Source: Anoplolepis gracilipes (Eukaryota; Arthropoda; Insecta; Hymenoptera; Formicidae). From it: a stretch of DNA of 64,000 nucleotides. The first letter of the stretch is position 1. Each line of letters starts with the position of its first letter. This document shows positions 49,701 through 62,598 of the stretch, piece after piece. The translations under genes and the position numbers were made by a program. The notes below the pieces were generated by a model. It was given only the letters and a program-made list of their open reading frames with translations, was not told the DNA's origin and did not search any database. The stretch lies in assembly GCF_047496725.1 (NCBI RefSeq), contig NC_132984.1:5653001-5717000 (forward strand), read 5' to 3'.

Positions 49701-52700
49701 CAGGCTACGCCAATAAAGTACGCCGATAAAATAGTTTGTTCAAGAGTAAGACATTTATCCGCATATGCACAACCTAATTCACCAGCAGAATGGCTAATCA
49801 TGTAATCTGCAGTAATTTCTAAAGATGTTAAAAGATCTACTACGCCGATCTATAAAGTTATACAGAGTTAGTTTTATTATTATATCATTGAAAAAATGAT
49901 AATTTGCGTTGTTAATATACATATAAAATATATATTCATATAAAGAACCATATCCAGTTTGGCTTCTGAGTAAAGAATTATTATTGTACGAAAGTCATAT
50001 ATTAATCGATAAAGAGTTTTTATTTACACACAGCACACAAAAATCCTACAAATATCTTTCAAGGATATTAAAAATAAAAATCAATAAAATGTCTATTTTA
50101 TGTTCCTGAAATATATATTGTATAATGGATTTCTGTAGTTAATCCAAATATAAAAATAAATAGACGTGGTTTAACCCCTGACTTGTCTAAGAAATAATGT
50201 CCAGAAACGTCCTCTGAACGTCAAAGAAACGTAAATTTCGAATAAATAATAATAATACAAAAAAGACTTTATTATTTAACTTTAAACTCACACCTTATGG
50301 ATGTAAATTTCAAATAATAAAATGACGACAGACTTTGTCAATCGAGGTATTCCATCTGCTAAAAATTCAGGTAAAAAATTTCTTTTTAAACTAAAATTGT
50401 AACTTAAATGTTTACTTTCATTAGCAATGTGATTGTGTTTTTTTGAAAATCTAAAGTATGTGTATGCATATACGTATATGCATACACATATGCACTCACA
50501 TAGGCACACATATTCACGCAAGAGATTCTCATTATATATATGTATACTATATTAATATACATCGAATATAACATTAATACTGTACAATATATTTTATGAA
50601 TGTTTTTAAAGCTTATAAACTTTAAAACACATGGTTTTTCCGAACATGAAATAGACATAAATCCGATATTGTGTAATGTCTGGGCACGAAATAAAAATTT
50701 AAATTGTCCAATAAAAGTGTAGATGCAAACAAATCTAACAAGACCAATAATACATGATCATAATAGTAAACTTTGGACAATTTTAGCAAGAGATTCATTT
50801 TACAACATTGTACCCATAAAACTTTTTATTCCTTCCTAAATACAATTCTCTCTACAATTCTAAAAATATTTTGATGTTTTTCATCAGGGACCTTTTCATA
50901 AAAAACTGGGCATATTTCTTTATATATTCATAATATTTAAAATATTTCACCTGAATAGCAACAATGCTGATAAATGCATGTAAAGCATTTTTGCATCCTT
51001 TTTCGTCTTGCTTTGTTAAAATGTTCATGATATTAACATTATATAACTTTAAAATATCGTCGCACTTTTTTATAGCATTTGCAAAGACGTGAAATTTTAA
51101 TAAATCTCGACCTAATAAAGTTTTAATTTAGAAATTATATCATGTTATTATTTCAATGTACTATCATACGTGAAACGTAAAATATTGATTATTTATACCC
51201 ATTCTTGGCCATTGCGCGCCTAAAGCAGAGAATATAAACCAAATAGGTCTTTTTACATTCTCATAATTTTGAATGTCTTTTATTGAACTTTGTTGCAAAG
51301 TGCCTTGCTTCAGTATAATATATCCTCTCCATGGATGACCATCTATATTGTCCGCATAAATATCGTGTAATAAACGAATATATTCGGCATCTATAGAATG
51401 ATTAGTGACCTATGAGAAAAATAATTTTCTTAAATTTTTTGTAAGTAATATAATACTTTTTAATTATTAAAAATATTATTGCTTGAAATATCTACTAACA
51501 TCATTCAAAAACGAATTTACTGATTCTTTTGTGCGTCCAGATAATATCACGAGTCTTGACAGGCCGTCGTTTGGTGCTGCATTATTAATTTTCTGTTTGG
51601 TATTATATTTTAGTAACATATGAGCATTGGATCCTCCGAAACCGAAAGAATTAATGCCTATGTAACCATTCTTAAGTGGCGTTGCCTCTGTAACCACTTG
51701 AATGCTTCCATTTACCAGGGCATCTATATCATTTCGTGGTGATGTATAATTGATGTTTGGTGGAATAAGACCGGTTTCGAATGCTATTATTACCTTAAAA
51801 AATCATTGGTATTAATTAGATACATAACAATAAGTATTTTTGTATTAATGTATCTGCTTAAAAATTTATTTATTTATTTATTTAATTAATGGACATGACA
51901 AAGATCCTGTCAATCTCTTAATATAAAAAGGGGAGCAATAGTAATCAACAAACGTAGACGGTGAAGAAACAAATTAATAAGATTACTTTAAAATTTAAGT
52001 ATTTTAATAAGAGTATTTTCTGTTATATATATACGCAAAAAAACCTCCCACTAATCGTACGGGAAATCTATCCCAGTCAATTGAGCTGAATGTTTATATA
52101 TTGTTTAAAAACTTTTTGATCAAAAATCTCAATGAACCCGAGGTGGAAAAATGGACAGTTTTCGAGCTGCAGGGTGTCAAATTTTAATAAAAGCGCTTTA
52201 TTCGAGAACTTTACCGTTTGAGTATATCCCTGTATAAAGAGTGCTGTCATGCGCTTTTCACCTATTTGACCCTCTATAATTCAATGATAGTACTCGAGGG
52301 TAGGAGGTAGGACCATTATATATGATTCCCTGACCTTCTGACCCTCTTAGAACTCAAAATATATAATCGTTTAAAAAATGTATTTTTGCATCGATTTCAA
52401 CTAGAAGATTATTTTAGGTCACCGTGATCCCTCTTGGGATTAAAATCGGCGAGAGTCATTCGCAATCGATGCAAATTCGAAGTCTGGAAATTAACTTCCA
52501 GTTTGATCTCTAGAGAAGGAATGAGAAAACTAAGAGTATAGAAGGTCTGGAGTACTATCATAAAATTGTAGAGGGTCAAATAGGTGAAAAGCGCACAACA
52601 GCACTCTTCATACAGAAATATGTTTAAATATGTTCAATGATAATTTTTTCGAATAAGGCACTATTATGAAACTGTCCATTTTTTGACTTAGGTCCATTGA

Positions 52701-55480
52701 GACTTTTGATCAGGATGCTATAAACTACATCATATTAAAAATTTAGCTCATTTGACCGGGATAGTTTTTCTGTATAATTAGTGCAAGGTTCTTTATCGTA
52801 TATTACTTTTTTTATTATAAAAATATTATAATAATTGTACTTGTTTTTTCTACCTTAGCTATTTGAGCGAAACCACTGGCTGATTCACAATGACCAAGAT
52901 TAGATTTTATGGAACCGATCAACAGCGGAGTTTTTCTATTTTTACACAAAACTTTATGAATAGCATTTATTTCTTCAGGATCGCCAGCTCTAGTAGCCGT
53001 ACCATGCGCTTCAAAATAATCTAGAGAGGACGGTAATACTCCGCATTCTTCGTAACATTCTTTCAATAATATACTCTGGGTATGCATTGAGGGAAATGTT
53101 ATTCCTTCTTTCTTGTATCCATCGCTGTTCATTTTAATGTGCTTAATAGTGGCGTAAATTCTTTTAGCGTTTTTTGCCTTTTGAAGATATAGCGCCGACA
53201 CGGTTTCGCTGCGCGAATAACCGCTAGCAGTAGTATCAAAAGGTTTGCAGAAACCATCCGATGACAATGCACCTAAAAAATCATATAGTAGTATATTTAT
53301 ACAGGGTGCTTCAAATCATACCTCATCTCTAAAGAATGAATTTATAAATTCAAAATAAATAAAAAATAAAGACTGATAAAATTACATGAGCTTTTTTTAA
53401 CAATTACAATCTAATAAAAATGAATAAACAGACAATCTGGTATAGGATCTGATGAGACATTAATTAATTTTAGTAAACATACCAAGACGAAGGAACTGCA
53501 GATTCATGATGGGATTTAAACATAGATTTGAGGCTCCAATTATCGCATCGTCGCATTGACCCGACATAATATGATAATAACCAAGAGCCATAGCATAAAG
53601 ACTAGAGCTGCATGCTGAATCGACAGTGTAAGACGGTCCTTTTAAATCCAGAAAATGTGAAAGCATATTTGCCTGCATAGATTTGCTACATCCAACAATA
53701 CCTAGACCGTCTACCTAATTATAAGTAACAATTCATATGTATAAACAATGAATTTAATAATTCTTCCTTTCAACTATTTTTTCCTACAATTATTAATTAA
53801 TAATTTTGTTTCTACCTGAGGATTTTCATACATAAATTTTTTTTGCGATTCAATAAAACACGTTCCTATGATCACGGCAGTATTTTTTCCTCGCAATTGT
53901 TTTGGATTGATTCCCGCATCGATAATTGCCTCATGAGTATGCTCTAATAGCATTCTCGTCATAGAATCGAGCGTGTGTGCTTGCTCTAAAGATAAATTGA
54001 AAAAATCAGCATCAAATTTTTCCACATTATTAATTGTTCCCATGCGTCCTGGTAAATCTGGATGCTCTGTCAACAAATTATAAAATGCATAATAGTTATC
54101 ATATTTACGTAATAATAAACTTCTAATATACAGTCTGTATAGTAATAGCGTGACGGGGTAAACTTCTGTTTGAGAACCATTATAGCGAAGACCTTCGAGA
54201 AAGCAGATAGAGAGAGACTGTTTTCTTATGACGTGTCATATGAAAGGCCCTGGTCTTTGTCAATTTTTGCTCGAGAATGACGTATTTAACGCTTACGCTT
54301 ACGAACCAAAAATATTGCTTGAAGCTGCTGCTAAATACACATATATAAAAATTCAAAAGCGTTTATAAACAAGTATATGAAACAACAAATACCGTTAATG
54401 ATTTGCTGGTGTTAGAAATCGTTTCCTTTCGATTGTTCGAGTATTTTGATCTTTAAAACGTTACATGCACTGCAACGCGTGGCGCTAGAGCCTCTAGGTA
54501 AAAGCGCGGTTCTGCTCATGTAATGGCGTGCGTATGTGACGACGACAATAAGAATATACGCTCTTAAATTAAACTGTTATACGTGTTACCTACCATCCGA
54601 CACGTTACAGCTAGGTCGCAGTAAATCACGGAAAACATCAAAGGAATTGGATGAACGGATATAACAGTTATTTTCTAAAGTGGTTTTAAAGCAAGAATCA
54701 AGATTGGATTCTTCAAGAGGACAATGATCCAAAACATCGAAGCCGCTTATGCTGCCAATCGAAAGAAGAAAATAATATCAAAACATTAAACTAACCATCA
54801 TAATCACTAAATGCAAATCTTATTTAAAATGTTTGGGAAATAATGAAGATATACCTACGTAAAAAAATTGTACACAATGAAACAATTATCTCTACAAATT
54901 CGTTCGATATGGCGATCTTTACCTCGAGAAAATGCTTTAAAATTAATAGAAAATATGCTTCCAAGAAGTCAGGCAATAATTGACAACGATGATGTTTGGA
55001 TGACATATTAACAATAGCGTCGTAGTATTGAATGAGTAGTTTATATGTAACTTTTTTTTATTTGTTTATAATAAATGGCTTAGAAGTTATGTTAGTCACG
55101 CTCTTACTAGACACACTTAATGGGTCACATATTTAAGTATAAAAAGTAGTATAAGTATATTAATATTCCGCGGATGCGTATTTTTTTATATTTTTGTGCG
55201 TGTATATTCTTTTGAAAAACATACATTATTTATGTAATTATTGAAGAAAAAAACGTATATTTTACATTAAAACCAATCGTAACTAAATGTAAAACTCTAA
55301 ATTGTAATTACCTTCTTTCCATCGGCCGTGATCCATTCTAAGAAGATTAACTTTGTTGAATAGACTTTCTCGTAACTGAGTTATATTATTTGAATCTGGA
55401 AATCTACCAGCGATACCTGAAATAACGATTTCCTCACCAGAATCCAAACTAGTGCACGGTCTGCAAGTTTCTTCCACCAT
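42409..55480 (-). CDS. Type I fatty acid synthase, complete 19-exon gene
   Basis: Cytosolic multi-enzyme that builds long-chain fatty acids from acetyl- and malonyl-CoA. Exons: 55312-55480, 53816-54066, 53480-53714, 52854-53272, 51500-51793, 51199-51409, 50951-51111, 49532-49849, 48905-49404, 48476-48774, 47967-48368, 46762-47780, 46378-46622, 45610-46303, 44656-45484, 44065-44534, 43319-43573, 42598-42849, 42409-42510; total 7,125 nt, 2,374 residues, phases matching throughout. Domains: ketosynthase with C175 (DSACSSS), H308 (EAHGTATRAGD), H346 (KSNLGHCES); acyltransferase with S601 (SHSAGELG, where GHSxG is usual); dehydratase with H893 (GHVIDGKILLPATGYL); non-catalytic methyltransferase-like and core region; enoyl reductase (SGTGGIGQAA); ketoreductase (GGLGGFGLELTDWL); acyl carrier with S2036 (FGADSMMAMEIKQ); thioesterase with S2190 (GYSFGS) and H2356 (EGDH). 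Start chosen at MVEETC, the first Met of the ketosynthase frame. Length is normal for insect FAS. Confidence 0.95.
43574..44064. other. FAS intron 16, nothing recognised
   Basis: About 490 bp between the acyl-carrier and thioesterase exons; AT-rich, no repeat termini or ORF of interest. Confidence 0.6.
46655..46698. repeat. (TA)n microsatellite in FAS intron 12
   Basis: A TA run between exon 12 and exon 13; the intron is only about 140 bp. Confidence 0.95.
49850..50950. other. FAS intron 7, no separate gene
   Basis: 1.1 kb intron with a TATGCATA/CACATA simple-sequence stretch at 50455-50515. The ORFs here are cysteine/tyrosine-rich microsatellite readings. Confidence 0.7.
52034..52797. mobile_element. 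Foldback DNA element in FAS intron 4
   Basis: CTCCCACTAATCGTACGGG at the left pairs with CACTAATTATACAG read from the right end. Deeper phrases such as AGAGTGCTGTCATGCGCTTT and TCACCTATTTGACCCTCTA (left) pair with AGAGGGTCAAATAGGTGAAA and AGCGCACAACAGCACTCT (right). Arms are about 270 bp. No ORF. Confidence 0.75.
54129..55112 (+). mobile_element. Tc1/mariner-like element, dead, in FAS intron 1
   Basis: The plus strand reads WILQEDNDPKHRSRLC, the second-aspartate block of Tc1-type transposases, then after a frame change KLYTMKQLSLQIRSIWRSL to a TAA at 55012-55014. TAGTAATAGCGTGAC near 54143 and the complement of GTCACGCTCTTACTA near 55094 look like inverted ends. Frameshifts and loss of the N-terminal half show it is inactive. 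It lies antisense to FAS. Confidence 0.7.
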
Positions 55481-57639
55481 GATGTCAATTATTTTCGTAT
55501 ATGTTAGTCCGAAATAACAGTATATGGATTATAAATATGTTATTTTATTTATAATAATGTCAAAATTATATTTGCACGTATGTTAATCCGGAACAATATT
55601 ATATAGATTATAAATGTGTTATTTTATTTATAATGATGTCAAAATTATATTTGCGATATAGCTTTTACTGTAGATAAAGAGTAAAAGAATATAGACAATT
55701 GAGTGACTAAACCGTTACTTATATACACATATTTTACTTATTAAGTATTAAAATTTTTGCGACTGTATAATTACTGTAATCATTGACGTAAATCGTTGTA
55801 CTTATATTTTGTTTGTAAAATTTTCTAATTCTAATCATTTCCAGGTAAAATATTTGAATCGTAACACAAAATATTGTTGTATATAAGTACGTGCAATACT
55901 CGATAATATTTAAAATTGCATATTATTATTAAAAAAGAAAGATATTAAAAGTATATATTATGTAAAATAAATAGTATCATTTATATTATTAATACGTACT
56001 ATTGTAAAACTGCAGAATTATATTTTTATTAATAACATTAAATTACTTATTATTTAATTAAAAAAGCTTTATTTAAGTAATAAATTTTATCAAGATGCGA
56101 TTTTTTTATATAGAAACTTATCTTTCTTTTATTACAATTTTCTTATAAAAGAATTAATCAACATAACCAAATAAATAAAATTAATTAATGATATTAATGT
56201 TGTATATATTTGTTTACCATTTTTTTATTAGGCTCTTAATTCTTTTCTTAATAATATATATTTACACCGTTTATACATTTCGATTATATCTTGATTAAAA
56301 CAAAATGTGAACTTGTAATAAAGAGAATTATTTAGTTAAATATATTTAGTTAAATATATTTACACCGTTTATACATTTCGATTATATCTTGCTTAAAACA
56401 AAATGTGAACTTGTAATAAAGAGAATTATTTAGTTAAATTATATAGATAAAAGACGTAAAAGAAAAGGAAATTGAAAAAATAGAGAAAAAAAATTAAATT
56501 AGCATTCTGATATCCGGATGTACCTCTATATGATTATTTAACCTTTTTTGTATTTTAATTAAACGCATGACTTAAGCTTTTTATATTTTGATTAAGCGAA
56601 TTGCGCGTCGTGTTGGATGAAATAAACTCAATCAAAATGTAAAAAAGAAGAATATGCAGTAATTCTGAATTAGGGACATAGTTGCAGTAGAAAAAAATTG
56701 TCATTTTGCTCTCTTTCTTTCTTTCACATTACATTCTCGTGATTTCGAAAGTTAACGAGCACAACAATTTAAAATCAACTGTCGAATCGATCACATTTTA
56801 TTATTTGCAATTTCTATGTATAATGAATTAAACACTACGCAAAAAAAGTAGAGTCACTTTTTGTCGTATAAAATAAAAACCAATTTTCAAACAGTTGCAA
56901 CTTACTTAAAAATAATTGAAATAGGGTCAATAAAAAAGCGTTTCAAAGCTTAAAGTTTCTAGTTTTAGAATCTTTAAATGAATTTCAATTCTTTCTATTT
57001 CTTACAAAATTACATTGTAAGAAAGCAACGTCCGTCGATTAAACAAATTTTTCAAAAGTTTGTGTAATATATATAATACCAAATTAAAAAAAAATCTAGC
57101 ATGATTTTTATTTTTAAAAATATATTAAGAGATATTGAAGCTAAAACTCTGCTCCTTATCCCCCATTAATTGGATGATCGAATTTTCAAATAGTTGCAAC
57201 TTACTGTGCTTGCTACCTGAGTAGTCTTTATCTACTTACCTTACCCTCCATGTATGCAAAGTTTCATTAAAATCAGAATTTTTGCACTGATGTTGCAAAA
57301 GTAACACGTGCGCTGCCGAGTGCCCTTGAATTAAAATGATAATGTAGAAAATTTGAATTGCAAATGTCATAGCATGTACGTCGTAGCCGAGTCAATTATT
57401 ATTTTAATTTTATTCTACATATATACATATACACGCTAGAATCCGGACAAAATTCGATTTGAAATTCTCGCTATATTATAATTCCGCCCGATGCGTTACG
57501 TGGCACTAATGTAGCCATATATGTGGGTAAAAAGTTCGTAAACAAAACAAAGCGGAACACGTGTTTCATAGTGCAAAATATAATCGAAGAACGGTGATAA
57601 TCGAAAACCTTCGTGCCGGACCGATACTGCTTGAAATAA
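55481..57639. other. FAS upstream intergenic region with repeats
   Basis: It should contain the FAS promoter, but no clear core motif is assignable. Two short direct copies with ATTATAAATATGTTATTTTATTTATAATAATGTC-like sequence occur at about 55530 and 55609. Similarity to 5390-5740 covers about 56130-56600. No gene seen. Confidence 0.5.
56262..56443. repeat. Tandem duplication of about 90 bp
   Basis: TTTACACCGTTTATACATTTCG and the following sequence to GAGAATTATTTAGTTAAAT occur twice in a row with a single obvious difference (GATTAAAAC versus GCTTAAAAC). Confidence 0.85.
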
Positions 57640-58410
57640 TTAAGGGGGGAATCTCTTTTTTTTGGTAAAAAAAATCGATTTTTTTTTACGGAATCTTGTA
57701 GTTTAAGGTCTTGAAAATATTTCTGTAAAGTTTTAATTTGAAATATTAATTAAATTGTGAAAGTTATAAATCGTAAACCGACTCGGCGCGCAGGTATATT
57801 TTGAAGAGCACAACAGCTGTTTGAACTCCTTGCTGCGCGATCAATACAATGTGAATAGATTTCATTGCGTTGACAAAAGGAAAAGAAGAAAGAAGAAAGA
57901 AAGAAAGAAGAAGGCATACTGTACGGCCCTGGTATAGCAGATTAGCTGTAAGTACTTGATATATCTTCATCAAACTCAACTTGAAACTTTAAACGCGTTA
58001 TTCTCGAAACAGGTTCTTTACAACTGGTTGACATGATTTCTAAAAAGCTATTCAATCGATTGACTTGAAATTTTAACTGTATGTTCAGAAAACATCTCTC
58101 TATCGCATGAACTAAAGAAAAAGTTGATACGTTATATACTTTTTTTTATATGCAAAAAAAATTACCAAATTTGAGAGTAAAATCGATTATTTAAGTTTGA
58201 CAAGTCGCCATTTTCTCAAAAAAATTTTTTTTTGATTACTTCTAGTTCAGGCGATAACTACATGTATACAGAAAAAACACCGTTTGATTTGTTTGTTTCA
58301 GATTATCAAGGGTAGATATCGTGTCAACCAGCGATTAAGGCACTCCACGCGGCATCATAAAAGGGCAGGAATAACAGGCGATATTTTTAATAAAAAAAAT
58401 ATTTTTAAAT
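57640..58410. mobile_element. TTAA-flanked GGGGGGAATC element, 3'-truncated copy
   Basis: Same orientation and very similar to 35288-36170 (for example CGCAGGTATATTTTGAAGAG). Similarity stops at about 58410 and the CCTCCCTTAA end is missing. Confidence 0.75.
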
Positions 58411-58585
58411 ATTTCTGCAATCATCTTGATTGAAATCTTATATTTAAAATGTTTCTGCAATGTAATATTTTGCAATATTACAATTGCAAAATTTCTGAGA
58501 CTATATGTTAGCTAATCAGCAGAGCGCCTGCGCAGCACATATACGCTGTTTTTGTGTGCATGTGAATAACCGTCTCTGTTTTCTA

Positions 58586-59862
58586 ATGTCACTGAACGCG
58601 ACAGCTGGGTATCAATATAACATTATTTTGTCTCGAACGTTGGACATTCTTACGTAAAAGGTATATACAATTCTTATAATTAACACATAAAAATATGAAA
58701 ATAAGTTACAATATCGATTTTATTTATAATTGTATTTTAACCTCCGAAAGAGGAGATTAAGTTTCTGAAATTTGTGTGTAAAAATTATAAGCATATTCGA
58801 TTATTTAATCAAAAATTGACTATCATACTCAAAAATAGAGTAATAATAATAAATAGTTATTTTTTTACATAAAGACTTCGAGTAGCATCGAACAACGATT
58901 GTCTTTTTTCTCTAATTGTAAAGGTTTCTAAAATGTGACTTTATAATATGTGATATTTCTGTTAAATATTTTTAATTTTTGGTTTGATAGATTTCTCAAA
59001 TCAAAAATTAATATCTCAAAATAGAATAAGTAGAATAAATTAAAAGATTTGATTATTAGAATAAATTAAATTCTTAATTATATTCTAGCGTACTACTATA
59101 GATATTATAATAATGCATAGTATTTGACTATAATTATAATTACCATGAACATATATAAACAGATATTTAGACATAAAATATATAGTGTATATATATATAT
59201 ATATATATAATATTTATTGAAATTAAAGTTATAAATATTTCTTTCAATTTTAGGTTTATATATTGGCACTATAGAGGGATATTCGTGAATACATTTATCA
59301 TTTTGAGTATCAATAAAGTACTCAACAGAAGTATGTATTATATTAATTTATAATATAATAATAAATCTATTTATATACTTATAATAAATAGAAATAAATA
59401 ATATAATAAAAAAAATATATTAATAATATATTGTGTATTTAAAAAAATTGCAAATAAAATTATTATGATTTAATAAAATATTTGTATTTTTATATTAATA
59501 AAATATTTATTTCTGTACGTACGTTTTTTTTTGACATTTTTGTAATGTTTCTAATGAAACAAAAAAGGACATTGTATCAATCTTACTGAAAACTTTCATA
59601 AACATTTTCGTTTAATACTTTAGAAACGTTCTTTGCGGATCGTAGCGTACATTTTGATGTTGCTGCAAGCTTGCAAAAATGTTTCAGAGACATTACGCAA
59701 TGTAACTACTATAACAATTTCAATATTTCAGTGTTAAGTCTCTGCAATGTTGTAGCAACTTTTTTGTGCTATCAGGGATTGCTCAATTACGCTTTAACGT
59801 ACCGACAAATAGTATCGTGTCTATATGATTTAATCAGTACATGCGTTAAAGTTGTAAATTAG
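58586..59862 (+). CDS. Unrecognised small three-exon gene (127 codons)
   Basis: Proposed exons: 58586-58653, 59254-59330, 59624-59862; 384 nt in total with phases agreeing at both junctions (donors GTAAAA and GTATGT, acceptors TTTTAG and ACTTTAG). The product starts MSLNATAGYQYNI and has hydrophobic stretches near residues 22-40 (IYWHYRGIFVNTFIILSI) and 80-100 (ISVLSLCNVVATFLCYQGLL), with several cysteines, and ends at TAG. I do not recognise a family. A membrane protein is possible. It could also be part of a longer gene if the real splicing differs, or chance; the continuous frame over three exons is the main support. Confidence 0.5.
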
Positions 59863-62023
59863 CGTAAGGATGCTGTATGCAAATTATAAATATATCTCGT
59901 TGCAAAAATAAGATAAATATCCTTCAATAAATTCACTGACTTCGATGAACGGATCTTGAGTGCTTTCCGTTTTTCTTTTGATTTTACATTTCTTTTGATT
60001 ATACAACTCTGAAATACAACGGTAATCTAATAAAGATTGTACTCAAATTTAAAGCTAATTAGAATCCACAGATTTAAAATGAATGTCATCAGAGGATAGT
60101 TGTGCGGCTTCTTTAAAAAATTCAATTCTAAAAGAAAAAAAATTAATCAATTTAGCCATCCAAAGGTTAAGTGACAATGCATCGAATAATTGTTATTATA
60201 TGGTTATTTGTACATAATAATTATTTTTTTAGTTTGAATGTCAAAGAGTCATATGACAAGGTATTACGTGTTAATTTCCCTTTTTCTTTTGCAGAGCTTA
60301 CAAAGCAGAAAGTCGCTCGCGCGCACACACACATACACACTTGCTGTTAATTATACAATTAATACACTCGCTGTTGTAATAATTTTAGCAGCAAATAAAA
60401 ATTTCTAAATTTATTTAACTATGTATGTATACATTATATATTATATATTATATATTATAGTTTCATCAAAATAAAAAATTTGACAAGGTCTTCTCGTCAA
60501 TTTAATTTACACAATTAAATAATTAAATTTTTTTTATTTTAATTCAATGAATTAATAATTATTTATATAAAATATAAATTTTATCATTTATTTAATTATG
60601 TTTTTATATTCTCATAAAATAACTCATGATACTGATTTTGCTTGATTTAATGTATTTTTCAATTTTTTAACTTACGAAAGGTTGCATCGTTGCATTATCG
60701 TGTTTTTTTCGAAATGTGGAAAACTACGTTGAAATATTTTTTACATTGTACATTATGATCTGAAAGATCATCGAATATATTAACATCGCATTTACATATT
60801 TATTTTATCATTTATTACTTGATATTTGCGCACAATTTTCATCGCAAAGTAGTCACGTTCTGCTGCATCAAGAAAATGTTTGAAAATTTATAAATATTTA
60901 TAAAACGATAAGACTCTCCATATTAATCTAAAATATTGCACGTAGTTTTAGTATATATTATAAGCATAACACGTAAAAAAGAGGAATTGTAAAAATTTAA
61001 TTGTAATACATTATAGAAACAATAATTTACAGTTATAACAACAACTTAAAATAAAGAAAATTATATTTAAACAATAATTATATTTATTTGAAGATTTAAA
61101 TATTTTATATAAATGATACTTTTATCTCTTTCCTTTAAGATTAAATAGTGGAACAGTACAGTTAATTTTAATAATTTTAATAATTATATAATTTTTAAAG
61201 AAAGATAAAGTTCTGAATTCTTACAAAATAAAAAAAAATTTAATTTTACGAAATTCTACAAGTTATTATTATTTAAATACATACATTTATAATTGTGCAT
61301 ATACATACATTAAATTTCAATGAAACGCTACTTCAAAGTGCTTCTTCCATAAAATAAAAAATAATATTAACAATAAAAAAAAATTATAATTAATAAATTA
61401 ACGTTTTGCAATATAAATATATAAAATATATAAAAATATATTAAAATTTACTTCTATTTAAATAATTATATATTAAATAATTATATAAAACTAAAATATA
61501 AATCTTAAATACAAAAGTAAGTGAATTTTACAAAGTGAATTCTTAAAAGAACATCTACGAGACTACGAGGTCTTTTCTTGAACATTTAAACATTTGTAGA
61601 TTTTTTTAAAGAAATCAAATAACAGATTCAAGTAATAACTTTTTAATGGATATTTGACTTTCGAAAAAAAAATTCTGAGCATGCGCTATTATACATAAAG
61701 TAAGTTTTTATTTAAGAAGGAACTACACAAATCATCTAAATCAAAAGTTTATATATACCTACATCTAATATATTTCGAGATTCATAAATTTTATATTGCA
61801 CAAAACACTTACTTTTAGCCTCTCTCTCTCTTCTAAGATTAAAATTAATAATTAACTTGAGTAAAAAAAAGGGAAGATTTGCTCAGCAGAAAATTTTCAT
61901 TTTCAAATTTTGTACATTATTTATTAAATCTTATAAGCATATATAAATATATGTAAATGTATATATTTTATTTTATATATATATATATATATGAATTTCT
62001 GCATTCAGTGTGATCTATGTCAC
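59863..62023. other. Intergenic, no gene seen
   Basis: Extremely AT-rich. Short TATATTA repeats occur near 60432-60462 and a TA run at about 61971-61991. No ORF above background. Confidence 0.55.
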
Positions 62024-62398
62024 TCATTGGTTGAAAAGATGCTTTAGATTTTCGGCGAAAAACATGGTAATGGCGCCGGCTATGATGTCCTTTGCTAGTT
62101 TCATACTGATACGAGCGCAATGCACGGTTTTGCCGAGGTGCAGATCTTCTTCAGTAAAATCAGATAGATTACTCTTGTCCGATTGCAAAATTTCTTGGAC
62201 GTCTACGTTTTCAAACAGCTGATCGATCGGCAGTGTCTTTTCCAACTCTAGGAACTCTCAATTTTTTCTTTCCATTTCTTTTTTTGCTGAGAGCAATGAG
62301 TGCGGATTGTCTAGAATTAAACGAAGATTTCTGATTTCGGATTTAGTTATTGCGTCAACCAATCTGGGAATATTTTCATTAATTTCCCAATTGTTAGA
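62024..62398 (-). pseudogene. Unrecognised exon-like ORF broken by an in-frame TGA
   Basis: From a plausible acceptor (ACTATCAG, exon from 62398) one frame runs SNNWEINENIPRLVDAITKS through to a TGA at 62258-62260 and continues in the same frame EFLELEKTLPIDQLFENVDV to a terminal TAG at 62024. Composition is protein-like (Glu, Lys, Leu, Asp) and unlike the surrounding AT-rich noise. No family recognised; the first part faintly resembles an ankyrin-like helix pair. No upstream exon was found, so a decayed gene is the simplest reading. Confidence 0.45.
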
Positions 62399-62598
62399 CT
62401 GATAGTACAGCCGAAAATAGTAGAAACAGTGATTGATTGATATCAACATATGTAAAGTAATTTAGTCACGAACATGCTCATGCTAGGTGATAAGACTAAA
62501 AAATATTAGATATATAAAGCAACAAAATTAAAATAGATAATGGTATTAATTGTTGTTTATAAAAAATTAATTTTTTATATCAACAATTTTTAAAAATG

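Noticed and set aside
50288..50658. Cys/Tyr-rich ORFs
   Set aside because: Simple-sequence readings in FAS intron 7.
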